64,000 bases of DNA from NCBI GenBank assembly GCA_013995675.1, contig VWRR01000011.1, positions 434,001 through 498,000 of the forward strand. Reading direction: 5' to 3'. Below are positions 1-10,082 of this stretch, one piece after another. The position numbers and the translations under genes are program-made. Source of the DNA: Cyanidiococcus yangmingshanensis. Its lineage: Eukaryota; Rhodophyta; Bangiophyceae; Cyanidiales; Cyanidiaceae. Below the pieces are notes generated by a model, which worked only from the letters and a program-made list of their open reading frames with translations, made no database searches and was not told where the DNA came from. How positions within the stretch are numbered: the stretch's first letter is position 1; every line of letters begins with the position of its first letter.

Positions 1-350
1 CGATAGCAGCGAGCATCAAGACCAGGAGAATGAGCTTTGAGAGAGAGGACAGGTCGTAGGGTTTCGGGTATCTTTCGTGGGTTATTCGTTCTTGTCGCAG
101 ACAAGCAGGCGACGTTGGTCTCGCCTGTCCATCACGTTCAGTGCAGCACGCATGGTGGCGATCGTGTCTAGAGACTTGCGCGAGGCGAGCGGGTCACAGC
201 TATGCGCGCTCGCTGCGCAGACGCTAGCGCGATCGAGTCTAGACGTCTTGTCTCGAGTCTAGTGCCCGCGACCGGACGTCAGTGCGATGCCTGGTTGCTC
301 GCAGATGCCGTGTCGTTTCCCGATGTCGAGCGCAGAGAGCTCTTGCTCCG
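1..350. other. Intergenic, left edge
   Basis: No gene can be supported here. It is the 3' flank of the minus-strand protease gene; only short opposing reading frames without recognisable content are present. Confidence 0.4.
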
Positions 351-1796
351 CTAGGGACCGCGCGTAGAGGCATTGGCATCCAGCGACCACAAACCGAGTA
401 CGTGGCGTTCCGCGCGGAGACCTCGACCCTGAAGCTCCTCATGGCGCACTGGTGTCACATAACGCCCAATTGTGACAATCAATGCACTTCCATCTGAAAG
501 ACCATAGACGCCCTGTACCATCGCTTTTCCGTACGTATGGTCTGGAGCGAAACCAACGCTCACAAGGACTGCTCTGCAGTGATCGCGGAGCGCTCCTGCG
601 AGGACCTCACTTGCGCTGGCGGTCTCGTGGTCAATGAGGACAACGAGTGGCAACTTCTGAGCTGCAGCAAGCATCCGATTCGGTTCACGGCTCGCGATGG
701 GTACCGCTTCGCCCCGGCTGCCCTCAAAAAGTGCCACTGGGACAGAGCCACCTAGAAAGAGACCAGCAAGGTCCAGCGCTTCCTCAAGAGATCCTCCGTG
801 ATTCCTCCTCAGATCCAGCACAAGGCGTTCAATCGCATCGGCACCAGTGTTTGGTTCAGAGGATGCGCTTACCATGCTTGTTCCGAGCAGCTGAGATAAC
901 GCGGACTCTACCCGTGGCAGCGTCCAAGCGTTGAATTCACGAACATGGATGATGCCTGTTCGGCCAAGCCGCTCAAATTCTACAACTCGCGCAGCCGATG
1001 AGTCAACAAGGCTGGGGTACTCTCGGACAAGTTCCACGCGCCCTCGACCACGTAGTTCGAGAACAACCTTGCCACCTTCGTCGCCTTGCATAAGCGCGGC
1101 CGCCTCAAACGGAGGAACTCGCCCACCACGCACATCCTCGCCGTTGATTCGATCAATAACATCGCCTGCCTGGAGGCCAGCCGCCGCTGCCGCTGTACCC
1201 GCCAACGGTGGGCTCGCAATGTACAAGTCTCCTGGCGATACTGGTGCACGCGGCAGAACGCCTAACTCGGGCTGCTCCTCAGATAATCGCAACCGCGATG
1301 CTTCGCTGACTATCGTGTCTGCTGAGCGGAGGAGTAGGCCTAAGCCTGTCGCATCGAATCGCATCAATCGTGCAAATTGATCCGGCGCCACAAGCCTTGT
1401 ATAACGATCATGCAACGGCCGAATGAGGTGTTCGACGATTCGATGGCGAGCAGTGCTAAAATCCTGCGGCGGGTTCGGCTGCAATGCCGCATCAAGCCAG
1501 TCTCGTGTCACTTGATCCTGCTGGATGTGGTTCTCTTTAAGAACGCCATACGCCTCATACAGCAAGCGCACCGGTCCAGATGTGACCGCTTCGGCATGGC
1601 TGGCAAGTGCGTCTGCGAATCCTGTCCACAGCGCAGCCTGGACGCCAATGATCACCACAAGCATTTGCCGCCACCAGCGCCATTGCTCGAAACCAGACCC
1701 GAGCGCTCGTAGCTGTCTCGGTCTCTTCACCGCTCGGTTCTCGGAAGTTCCCGATTGTCTTCGAAGAGGAGCGACTAGGGCTGTTTCACTAATCAT
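351..1796 (-). CDS. ctpA: C-terminal processing peptidase (D1 protease), thylakoid lumen
   Basis: Serine protease of family S41A that trims the C-terminus of precursor D1 so the PSII manganese cluster can assemble; acts in the thylakoid lumen. The 481-residue product from the first ATG has a basic plastid-transit-like leader (about 1-44), then a hydrophobic lumenal signal ending near ADALASHA, a PDZ domain (about residues 190-250, with AGLQAGDVIDRING) and the protease core. Catalytic Ser is about 394 in TASASEVLAGAL and Lys about 424 in TYGKAMVQ; LVLDLRRNHGG is the family strand. About five extra residues lie between Ser and Lys compared with plant CtpA. The frame is open upstream to a GTG at 1979, but 1796 is the first ATG. 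Family assignment is firm; plastid location is inferred from the leader. Confidence 0.9.
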   Translation of the reverse strand: MISETALVAPLRRQSGTSENRAVKRPRQLRALGSGFEQWRWWRQMLVVIIGVQAALWTGFADALASHAEAVTSGPVRLLYEAYGVLKENHIQQDQVTRDWLDAALQPNPPQDFSTARHRIVEHLIRPLHDRYTRLVAPDQFARLMRFDATGLGLLLRSADTIVSEASRLRLSEEQPELGVLPRAPVSPGDLYIASPPLAGTAAAAAGLQAGDVIDRINGEDVRGGRVPPFEAAALMQGDEGGKVVLELRGRGRVELVREYPSLVDSSAARVVEFERLGRTGIIHVREFNAWTLPRVESALSQLLGTSMVSASSEPNTGADAIERLVLDLRRNHGGSLEEALDLAGLFLGGSVPVALFEGSRGEAVPIASREPNRMLAAAQKLPLVVLIDHETASASEVLAGALRDHCRAVLVSVGFAPDHTYGKAMVQGVYGLSDGSALIVTIGRYVTPVRHEELQGRGLRAERHVLGLWSLDANASTRGP

Positions 1797-3063
1797 CACG
1801 CTCGATCGTTGCAGTTTTGCGGTCTCTTCTGATCGTTGCTTGCATGTTCCTGGACGGACAGGTGCGCTCGCTGCGAGTGCCGAACACCCCCGTTGCAGAG
1901 AAGCGACCCCTTTGCCAAGTCCCTCGATGATTGTGTCGCCACCGCTCAGAACGCGTTCGCTGCTGCTTCTTTGACCCACTCAACACGATTTTGTACAAAG
2001 AGGTAGAGGGTCCCTGAAACATGAAGTCCATCGGCTCAGCGCTGGGCCAGAGACCTCGTTCCAGCGCCAAAACAGGCGCAGCGACGAATAGTGTTCGCGC
2101 GGCTGCCTGCCCCTTGCGCCGGACAACAGCCACGGTATCTCGAGCTCGAGATGCCCGGAATACTATGTTCGTTTCTCTCCATGGCTTGTATTCTCCTGTG
2201 CAAGCTATCGCTGCGATCTCCATGAAAATTAGCGGTTTCAGACGGGAAGATCCCTCCTCGGACCGAACGTCGCGGCTTCTTTTCCACGCGATATGCGTGC
2301 TCTTCCCGCACCTGCGACCCACGGTGGCCGCGCGGCGTTCTTCCGTCATCCCCAGTTACAGTGTAAAGTGGCGAATATCATGAATCAAAGTGCGACAGCG
2401 CTTGGAATGTCGATCCTCTTACATCATCCTTCGACAGCCAGACTGAGCATTTCAGTTGAAGTAAAAAATTGGCACCAAGACACCAGCTGGCGAACGCGAT
2501 CCCCCACACGAGCATCCGCTTCGATAGCATGCTTTCTTCCGGTCGAGGTTGACAGACAGCCCATCATCAACCGCCCGGTAATGATTCAATGCGCACCGCG
2601 CCCCACGCTGGCCCATGCTGGCCCGAACGTCGCTATGTGCCTGTCCTATATTGTCCAAGAAGGTCTTATTCGCCCACACCGTGCTGCGATCTCGCTGGAA
2701 CGCAGCCGGCGCCAGGGATCACGCGACGCATGACGCCAGCCACGTGGCGACCCGAGTGCGTCGCAGCAAGGGCGCGCCCTCGCTGTCAATCCGGTGGCCG
2801 AGATCGCGGCAACGCGCTGGTGCCTCATCCCACCCTGAATTTGAAATTCGATCGCCTTGTTCAAGCACACGTGCTTGGTGCTGCACGCTGACCGGCTTTT
2901 GTCACGAAAGGGTACGCTGAGACTCATGATGTGGATGTTTACGCATCGCAACCGCTGCTTGGTCAACAAGGGGTTTTTATGTGCGAGTTTGCAACGTCCC
3001 ACGTCGCAACTTGTTGCAGACAAGAATAGGGTTGGGTCGAACAGCACTCGTGTCGAGGTGCGC
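1797..3063. other. Intergenic region
   Basis: Divergent upstream region of the ctpA-like gene and the small membrane-protein gene. The downstream gene's frame is open back to 2857, with an alternative ATG at 2926. Nothing else is recognised. Confidence 0.4.
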
Positions 3064-3450
3064 ATGCCCGGCCGGGATAACTTGCTTCGTAACTTGGGCT
3101 TTATTGCTACCTGGCAGTTCGCGTTGGTCGGTGCCAGTCTCCTGCTTGTGCCACAGGTGTATGCCAAGTGGGCTGGCGCTGCCGCTGCAGGGGAGATGGG
3201 CGCAACGAGGCTTGTGGCGGGCGCGAACCTAACCGCTGCGCTTGTAATGCACAACCGTGCGCAGGCGAACGATGTCAGCAACGGTTTTGGAGTTCTGGCT
3301 CCGTTTCTGGTTCTTGACGCGTACCAGATAGTGTCGCTGGTTTTGGCACGGACCACGTTGTCGCCACTAGGTTATGTGTTAGGGGGTTTGAAAGTTGCAG
3401 AGGCCGGGGTTGGTATTGCGAATTGGGTTCAGCGTTTGAAAACCAATTAG
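3064..3450 (+). CDS. Small multi-pass membrane protein, unknown
   Basis: I do not recognise a family. From the ATG at 3064 the product is 128 residues with about four hydrophobic segments: ATWQFALVGASLLLVPQVYA, a second around VAGANLTAALVM, a third around FGVLAPFLVLDAYQIVSLVLA and a weaker one near the C-terminus (GYVLGGLKVAEAGVGIANW). Small residues (Gly, Ala) dominate and charges are few, as in compact organelle membrane proteins. An ATG at 2926 would add 46 residues (MMWMFTHRN...), some of which could be a targeting leader. The hydrophobic pattern and its length support a real gene; the role is unknown. Confidence 0.6.
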   Translation: MPGRDNLLRNLGFIATWQFALVGASLLLVPQVYAKWAGAAAAGEMGATRLVAGANLTAALVMHNRAQANDVSNGFGVLAPFLVLDAYQIVSLVLARTTLSPLGYVLGGLKVAEAGVGIANWVQRLKTN

Positions 3451-5112
3451 GCGGGAGTAACGACCGGGTGAAATGGTTGAGGCTAACAGGAACTGAAAGG
3501 ATTGTCGGTGTTTTGAAAGTAACTGAGAGAAATAGACGTAAAGATGGGATTAATGATCTAGCTTTTTTTGTTCGTAACAGACGTTTCGAGGGGTCATCAT
3601 GGATGTCGCCTGGGGAACGGATGCGACTTCTATCATGTGGCTATGGAGAGTTGCTCGGACCACCGCGTACCTCCTCGATTTGCCTGCTCGGAGCTGAGAC
3701 GCATTGTCCAAGGTCGCCCGTCCGGAACTTCCCTCATGACACTGATGAATGAATCGAGGGACACTGCCGGAGAGTGAGCGCTACGGACCGCGCTTTCACC
3801 TCGCCAGCCGATCGTTACCGAATCCGTCATCAACCTGGGGTGCGTTCGCGGGCCAGGGCGCATTCATCGAGTGCCTGGGGCCCGAATCTACTCGAGCTCG
3901 TCGAGTTCGCGGGCATCGAAGTCTGTGTGCCGCTCGGGCTCGTAACGTTCTGGCCTCCCGCGCTGTGCTATCCACAATCAAGATGTCCGTTTGCCAGGCG
4001 TTGCTCCATCTCTTTTTTCCTTTTGGTCTGATATTGGACGCCAAGCAAGGCCAGCAGCCGGCTCATGCGTCATACCAGCCATGCAGGGAATCCTAAAACT
4101 TCCCGATAGTCCCAGCACATCGCTCTGTGGATGAGAGATGGTCCATCCATGAATACGTCGTGACGATCCCGAGCCAGACGCGCGTCATTGACCTGCGCTT
4201 TAACCAAACACGGATCCGAACAAGGTCCGCGCTCATGACGCTAGTCGCGGAGCATTCCTGCTGAAGACTCAACATCGCATCGGCAGCTGGGAGCGCTTAC
4301 CGGCCCTTTTTCGCCATGCATGCATCTGGTGACACTGGATTGAGCCTGGTGTGCTCATCAGTTACACGCGAACATGTGTCCAAATCTATCAGCGAATGAG
4401 CGCCTCTTTTCGTCAACGCAGCTATGTTGAAGAACCCTGATCATCACTCTCGAGATTCGCAGGTCAGTGCCAGCAAAGAGACAGCCCCGCTCCTCCGCCG
4501 TGTGAATGCCTTCGTATCCCTACCAAGCAGCTGCGTGCCAAGATATGCGCTCTCTGTTTCGAACCGCCCATCGTGCGTTCTTTCCGTTCAAAATCGCATC
4601 AGACTGATCTTCCGTGCTCGCGCTCTGGATGCTCCATCTCGCGGCGTGTCCGCGTGCCAGCAGCGTGCGACATCTGCGCGTCGATCTGCGGAGATCCCCA
4701 GCGGCGTCCCCAGGTCGGCAGGCCGGCCGGCCTCGTCACCAATTTCGGGTCGTTGCAGCGACGCGGCGCCCTTGGCATCGGAAGGACGGGAGTGTCTGTT
4801 CGGTTCATTCGTTGCGGGGACGCGCCCACGCCGACGCCGCTGCCTCGATGGAGGCGGATCGTTGAGAACGATCAGATTCCTGCAGCGTCTGCTATTGACG
4901 GGCCCGTTGCAGATACACAAGGCCTCGAACGTTGCAGCCGTGTTGTGTTTCTCGGACACGAGACCAAGTCGGAGAAACGGACGCTGTTGATTATCGTTCG
5001 AATCACAATTCGTGAGGATCTGCTTCTCCAGGAACAGCAGGAGCAGCGTGTTTCACTCAAGTCCTCGTCGTTGTTTGGAAGGAGCCTCCGGGTGCCTTAC
5101 TGCTCCCGAGAT
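3451..5112. other. Intergenic region
   Basis: About 1.7 kb without a supportable gene. The reading frame of the following terminal oxidase is open back to 4573 without any ATG, so 4573-5112 may be 5' UTR or chance open frame. Confidence 0.4.
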
Positions 5113-6495
5113 ATGTATTTTGCGGGGATGTGGACGCAGAACGCTCCCAGATCGACAGAGATATCGCTCCCGTCCTTGAAGGAGGGAGGATGCGTGAACT
5201 ATGACAGGATTAATGCCCAGTATGGAGCCTTCGTCGGCCCCTTAACAGCATTGTTGGGACACTCGAAAGCGACCCAAACCGGTCGACGGCGCCAGTTGGC
5301 AGCGGACACGAGACGTGTGCGGTTGCGAAGTGCCAGATCGGTTCAGATGTGCAAACGCCCCACCTCAGGTCAACTTGATAATTTTTTCGTCTTAACTGGC
5401 CAGCAGTTTATGCGGGAACTGGGGGCTTTCTTCGAGGCCGTGACGGTTTCGGCGAAGCTCCGTACAGGCGAGGCGAGTCAAGCATCGGCGCGTTTGAATG
5501 AACTCGAGATCTCGGACACTGCTGTCTCGGAACGAGAGAACATCCGGGAGAGGAACACCGGTTATCTCGCAAGGGCGCCATGGCTTTCGCGCCAGACGTA
5601 TCAACTCTCCTGTCGCATTATTGAGGCTGTGTTTCGGAACCGGCCGATTGCTCGTTTCTGGTTTCTGGAGATGGTGGCCAGGGTGCCCTACTTCTCCTAC
5701 CTATCAGTGCTCCATTTGTACGAATCACTGGATCTCGTGCATGTGACTGAACTCCGTCGCGATCACTTTTTGGAGGAATGGAACGAGATGCATCATTTGC
5801 TGATTATGCAGGCTCTTGGCGGAGACTCGAGATGGTTTGATCGCTTTCTCGCCTATCACGTATCGATGGTCTATTATTGGGCCCTGGTGGTCCTTTACTT
5901 ATTTGCGCCATCTATTTCGTATAATTTCGGTGAGCTCTTGGAGAAGCATGCCTATGACACCTACGCCGTTTTCGTCGAACAGAATGAGGCACTGCTGCAG
6001 AGACTGCCTGCTCCAGGAATCGCCCGACAGTATTATCAAGAAGGCGAGCGCTTCCTCTTTCGTCAAGATGCAGTTTCAAAAGAGGAGCACGGAGCCACAC
6101 GCCCAGCGATCGAAACACTCTACGATGTTTTTGTGAACATCCGTGACGATGAAGCCGAGCACGTGAAAATGATGGAGTACTGCCAGTCTGAAATCGTCAG
6201 GAAGAAATCTCCGACAGCATCTCGACCCAAGCCCAGCGTAGAACACGCAACCGCGCAAAACAAGCCTTCTGAGGATGTCGCCTCAACGCGGCTTTCATCG
6301 AATCGGATTCGCTCGCCAGCGGATCAACTTCGCTGGAGTCGCTGGTCAGCCGTCGCGGACGAATGGAGGCTGAAGCGAAACACACACCGCCTGCCGCTGG
6401 CGACGCCATCGGCTGCTGCGTGGCCACGGATCTCGACCGCATCTCCAGAGCGACGCGACTGTTCGACTCCAATTCCCTCCAATCCGGTCAGTTAA
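5113..6495 (+). CDS. PTOX: Plastid terminal oxidase, copy 1 (PTOX/IMMUTANS)
   Basis: Di-iron plastoquinol:oxygen oxidase of the alternative oxidase superfamily, interfacial on thylakoids, linked to carotenoid desaturation and chlororespiration. The 460-residue product has the full PTOX core: RFWFLEMVARVPYFSYLSVLHLYE, EEWNEMHHLLIMQALGG, NFGELLEKHAYDTY and LYDVFVNIRDDEAEHVKMM. The predicted iron ligands E186, E225, H228, E277, E347 and H350 are all present and spaced almost as in the plant enzyme (39 and 49 residues between the first pairs). The plastid form is chosen over mitochondrial AOX from the YFSYLSVLHLYE and LYDVF blocks. The long N-terminus (about 150 residues before GYLARAPW) and the C-terminal tail after about residue 360 are unlike copy 2. 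First ATG used; the frame is open further upstream without ATG. Confidence 0.9.
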   Translation: MYFAGMWTQNAPRSTEISLPSLKEGGCVNYDRINAQYGAFVGPLTALLGHSKATQTGRRRQLAADTRRVRLRSARSVQMCKRPTSGQLDNFFVLTGQQFMRELGAFFEAVTVSAKLRTGEASQASARLNELEISDTAVSERENIRERNTGYLARAPWLSRQTYQLSCRIIEAVFRNRPIARFWFLEMVARVPYFSYLSVLHLYESLDLVHVTELRRDHFLEEWNEMHHLLIMQALGGDSRWFDRFLAYHVSMVYYWALVVLYLFAPSISYNFGELLEKHAYDTYAVFVEQNEALLQRLPAPGIARQYYQEGERFLFRQDAVSKEEHGATRPAIETLYDVFVNIRDDEAEHVKMMEYCQSEIVRKKSPTASRPKPSVEHATAQNKPSEDVASTRLSSNRIRSPADQLRWSRWSAVADEWRLKRNTHRLPLATPSAAAWPRISTASPERRDCSTPIPSNPVS

Positions 6496-6885
6496 CACTT
6501 AGACGATCGGAGAGGACACCAGGATCTAGAGGTATTCCCATCGTTCGTCTCGAGACGAATCCTGAGACTCTTGGTATTTTGTCTGGAATTCTATCGCCGG
6601 TGGTGTTCTTGTATGCACCAGGTGCTGGAATGGAAAAAGGCAGGCCCTAAACACACCGAAAACGGGGGCGTTTTTTACGATATAGAGAATCATGCGGGTA
6701 GCGACGAGGCGTGCGTGGGCGCGGCGGTACGAGGGTTTCTCGCGCGGGGCCCACGCGCACGCGCATTTCGCCGCCAGTTTCCAGTCCAGTCGTCCATGTC
6801 GGTGCGCAGCGCAGGACAGTATCCTGAGGAGTACACCGGAAGCGCTTACGCGAGTCGTCCAGTGGCTGGGTCTCGGCGACGTTTC
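6496..6885. other. Intergenic region between PTOX copies
   Basis: Short spacer. The frame of copy 2 is open through much of it, with alternative in-frame ATGs at 6613 and 6796. Confidence 0.4.
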
Positions 6886-8148
6886 ATGACTGGTTTCGTC
6901 TCGAACCTGACTCACTTTCGGTCACGTGCCGAACGACGTGGAAGGCGCTCGGCGCCACTGGTATGCGCTGCGCGTCGTCGTGTGCAGTTATGGGCCTGTC
7001 ACGAGGACGAGGCAGCGCGAGCATCCGCGCCGAGGACGGACACGTCGGGTAGCGCTGGCTCAACCGCGTTGAAACCACCGGTGCCCTATGGTTCCATGCT
7101 GGAGAGGGAGCGCTCGGAGCGTCCTGGAAATGCTGTGGTTTTGGGGTTGCGGAACTTTTTTCGGGAGTCTCGCGCGATCGCTCTTGACGTGTACGACAGA
7201 TTGCGCGGTGTCGATGAGCGGCAACGTCTTCCTGGGGCGCTTGGTCTGACCCTGGATGACGACGCAATTGCTGAACGAGAGCGCCGCCGGGATGCAGATA
7301 CGGGATATCTGTCGCAAGCGCCCTGGATTTCCCGGGCTCCGTACCAACTTGCTTGTCGCTTCTTGGACTTGGCCTTTCCAAACCGGCCGATCGCTCGTTT
7401 CTGGTTTCTAGAGACAGTCGCCCGGATGCCCTACTTCTCCTACTTGTCAGTGCTTCATCTGTATGAGACGTTTAACTGGCTTCATGTGGCGGAGCTGCGA
7501 CGGACACATTTTGCGGAGGAATGGAATGAGCTGCACCATCTACTGATCATGAGTGCTCTCGGCGGCGATGCGAAATGGTCGGATCGCTTCCTCGCCTATC
7601 ACCTCTCCATCGTCTATTACTGGTTGCTGGTCGTTCTATACATTGTTTCACCGCGTCTGTCATATAATTTCAGCGAGTTGTTGGAGAAACACGCGGTAGA
7701 CACGTATTCACAGTTTCTGGTAGAGAACGAGGCCCGACTGAGGACGCTTCCTGCGCCTGATATCGCTATTCGCTACTACAAAAATGATGCCGCATATGCG
7801 TTCGGCAATTTTGGGTTTACGAACGGACCTACAACAGAGGTGAGTCGACCACCCGTGACCACGCTGTACGATGTCTTCCAGAACATCTGTCTGGATGAAG
7901 AGGAGCATGTGAAGACCATGGAGGCTTGCCAAAACTATGACTTTGTGGCCCAGCTCACTTCGTCACCGTACTTGCGCGAGCCTTTCGACCAAGACGGTAT
8001 GTCCGAACCGCACACGGGTGCGGAAGAAAAGTTGCCCTCAGATGACCGCAACCGAAACGGATGGAATCGCTGGGCCGAGACAGTGAATCGAGCGGAACGT
8101 CAGAGAGCGCCCCAAGCCCGCCGTGATGATTCTGGCCCGACTCGGTAG
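6886..8148 (+). CDS. PTOX: Plastid terminal oxidase, copy 2 (PTOX/IMMUTANS)
   Basis: Second plastoquinol terminal oxidase, head-to-tail with copy 1. The 420-residue product carries RFWFLETVARMPYFSYLSV, EEWNELHHLLIMSALGGD, NFSELLEKHAVDTY and LYDVFQNICLDEEEHVKTM. Predicted iron ligands are E176, E215, H218, E267, E338 and H341, all intact. The start at 6886 gives MTGFVSNLTHFRSRAERR, a basic leader with an early Phe as is usual for red algal plastid transit peptides; ATGs at 6613 and 6796 are alternatives. The core is very like copy 1, while leader, linker and tail have diverged, so the duplication is not recent. Both copies look functional. Confidence 0.9.
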   Translation: MTGFVSNLTHFRSRAERRGRRSAPLVCAARRRVQLWACHEDEAARASAPRTDTSGSAGSTALKPPVPYGSMLERERSERPGNAVVLGLRNFFRESRAIALDVYDRLRGVDERQRLPGALGLTLDDDAIAERERRRDADTGYLSQAPWISRAPYQLACRFLDLAFPNRPIARFWFLETVARMPYFSYLSVLHLYETFNWLHVAELRRTHFAEEWNELHHLLIMSALGGDAKWSDRFLAYHLSIVYYWLLVVLYIVSPRLSYNFSELLEKHAVDTYSQFLVENEARLRTLPAPDIAIRYYKNDAAYAFGNFGFTNGPTTEVSRPPVTTLYDVFQNICLDEEEHVKTMEACQNYDFVAQLTSSPYLREPFDQDGMSEPHTGAEEKLPSDDRNRNGWNRWAETVNRAERQRAPQARRDDSGPTR

Positions 8149-8290
8149 AACGCGGGATCGCGGATACGAGGCGTGTGATGTGCTCGTATCGTTCAGATTG
8201 CAAAACCGCTTCACGAAGACTGTAAAAATAAATAAAACAAGGGTTCTCTAAACTTGGGATTGGTGAACAACGATTGCGTCAATCAATCGT

Positions 8291-9289
8291 TCATTCAATG
8301 CAGCTTTTGAAGGTGCATCGCTCCGGAGCGTGGCCCGCACGGCCACATTTCGCGCAGAGTGGTTTGTTGTATCGCAGACTCGGACAGATGCTTTCATAGA
8401 CTTCGTGAGCGAGGCGAAGGAACTCGTCTGCACGTACGCCAAGCCTCGCCATGATCTCATTCCAGCCAAGACTCTGCTGGGTGTTTTGGGCGATATCAGA
8501 GGCTTGTTGGAGATCCCAGAACGTCGGTCCTCTGGCTGTCGTCGGTGGCGAGTACACCGCGAAAGCCTTGAAGAGATGAACATCGAAAAGGCGGACTGCC
8601 TCTAACACCGACTCTTCTAAGGGCGTATCCAGCATCCGATCGACGAAAGGCCGGCCGTTCTCGCTCATCGGAATTCGCTCGTTCTTCACCGCAAGGCTCC
8701 AAGCCTGCACATGCGCGAGAAGGAGTAAAGTGACTACAAACTGTCGTTCAGTGAACGAAGATAGATGTTCAAGAGCGTCCAGGATGCGCACAACGACAGT
8801 TTGCGTCGAACGCGCCGCTTCCGACGACTCGTCTGCGACGTTCGCACGCTCCGGGTCTGAGACCTGTCTCCCCGCCGATACTGTATGAGCCTCCAGGCGA
8901 TCAAGCCAATGGCGCACAACCGAGGCGAGCAACAGGTTCCCGTTAAATAGGCTGCTTTGTGAAGTCAGGGGCGTTGAGGCATCACCAGACGAACCGCTGG
9001 CAACCTCCTCGCCAAGCAGCAGACTCTGGAACTTGACACCCAGCGCCAGCAGGTCACGCTCGTGCTGCAGCATCTGCGCCTCGTCCAGCCGTCCTCGTTT
9101 TGCGTCCTCAAAGAAACGATGACTCGTTAAACGCGTCCATTGTAGAAAGTTTCGCTGGATAATCTGAAACGTCGCAGACGGCACGTACATGAGTGCGCCT
9201 AGTACGCTCATCGTCTCACGGTACGTTTGCTCGGCGGTACCATCAGACCCGACATTCGTAGACCCGATCAAGGGCGCTGCAAAGTTCAT
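8291..9289 (-). CDS. Unknown helical protein with C-terminal CCHC zinc knuckle
   Basis: No family recognised. From the first ATG the product is 332 residues, mostly predicted helical (for example QRNFLQWTRLTSHRFFEDAKRG), with a low-complexity Ser/Thr-rich stretch near residues 110-125. The last 20 residues hold CAKCGRAGHAPERC, an exact C-X2-C-X4-H-X4-C zinc knuckle, a motif usually used for single-stranded nucleic acid binding. The frame extends upstream to a TTG at 9430 without ATG. It is convergent with PTOX copy 2 (142 bp apart) and divergent from the small membrane protein. RNA binding is inference from the knuckle alone. Confidence 0.65.
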   Translation of the reverse strand: MNFAAPLIGSTNVGSDGTAEQTYRETMSVLGALMYVPSATFQIIQRNFLQWTRLTSHRFFEDAKRGRLDEAQMLQHERDLLALGVKFQSLLLGEEVASGSSGDASTPLTSQSSLFNGNLLLASVVRHWLDRLEAHTVSAGRQVSDPERANVADESSEAARSTQTVVVRILDALEHLSSFTERQFVVTLLLLAHVQAWSLAVKNERIPMSENGRPFVDRMLDTPLEESVLEAVRLFDVHLFKAFAVYSPPTTARGPTFWDLQQASDIAQNTQQSLGWNEIMARLGVRADEFLRLAHEVYESICPSLRYNKPLCAKCGRAGHAPERCTFKSCIE

Positions 9290-9839
9290 GAGCGCTCCTG
9301 CTCGCAAGTCGGTTCGGTTGCGCGTGTGTCCCGCACGTGGCGAGCGTGTCTCGACAACGGGACACGGCTCCCAGGACCCATTTTGGAAGACAGCATCTGC
9401 AGCGAACGAACGCCAGCGATCGTTCGGCAAGCGGACGCGGCTGCTGTCCGAACGCCTCGGTGCGGCGTGCGTGTCCGCGATGGGGCCTCCATTGCCGCCT
9501 CGGATGCGATCGGTTGCGCCGTGGCGGCCGTTCCGTCAGTCGAACGTGCCCAACGCCGTGCCGCACCCTTGTCACTGGCGCGCGCATGGCGCCTCTGGGA
9601 TGACGTTGCCGGCACAGGTTTCATGAAAACATCCGGCCTACAGCGATCCGTCGCGCGATCGGTGGCGGGGACCTAGAAGAGAGGGCGCGCGCACCGCTGG
9701 TCGACAGCGCGGCGCGTCTAGACTTGGACTTGGGGTGCAACTCGGGCCAGGTCATATCCATGAGGACTCGCCCGCTCCAGTGACTGAACCAGTGAGACTT
9801 TTTGCTTCCGTGAACAATTTCTGAGGGTTTGAACCTATC
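9290..9839. other. Divergent intergenic region
   Basis: 550 bp shared upstream region of the knuckle protein (minus) and the small single-pass protein (plus). No further feature recognised. Confidence 0.4.
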
Positions 9840-10082
9840 ATGACCCAAGCTGGAGGTCAGGAGGGTCAGCCGCCTCCAAAGACGACGGCGGGCACCGACG
9901 CGAACGAGGGGTTCCGGGCTTGGCGCGCCCTAGCCAGGAAGAACTGGCTCACGTTTGGTGGAATAATGATCTTGACAAGTTCAGTGTATTTTTACACTTT
10001 GCACAGAATGCGTTCGACAGCACCAGGGGACTTGCGGAAGATGCTTCCGCTGCCGCCCTCTGACGAGGAAGAAGCCAAATAG
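9840..10082 (+). CDS. Small single-pass membrane protein (COA3-like?)
   Basis: 80-residue product: a Gly/Pro/Thr-rich N-terminus, a basic patch (FRAWRALARKNW), one transmembrane helix (LTFGGIMILTSSVYFYTL) and a short tail with PLPPSDEEEAK. Size, RKNW-type basic entry to the helix and topology resemble cytochrome c oxidase assembly factor COA3 and other tiny inner-membrane proteins, but the similarity is general and I do not claim the assignment. The start is an ATG 9 bp after an in-frame TGA. Other single-pass assembly or respiratory subunits would fit equally well. Confidence 0.55.
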   Translation: MTQAGGQEGQPPPKTTAGTDANEGFRAWRALARKNWLTFGGIMILTSSVYFYTLHRMRSTAPGDLRKMLPLPPSDEEEAK

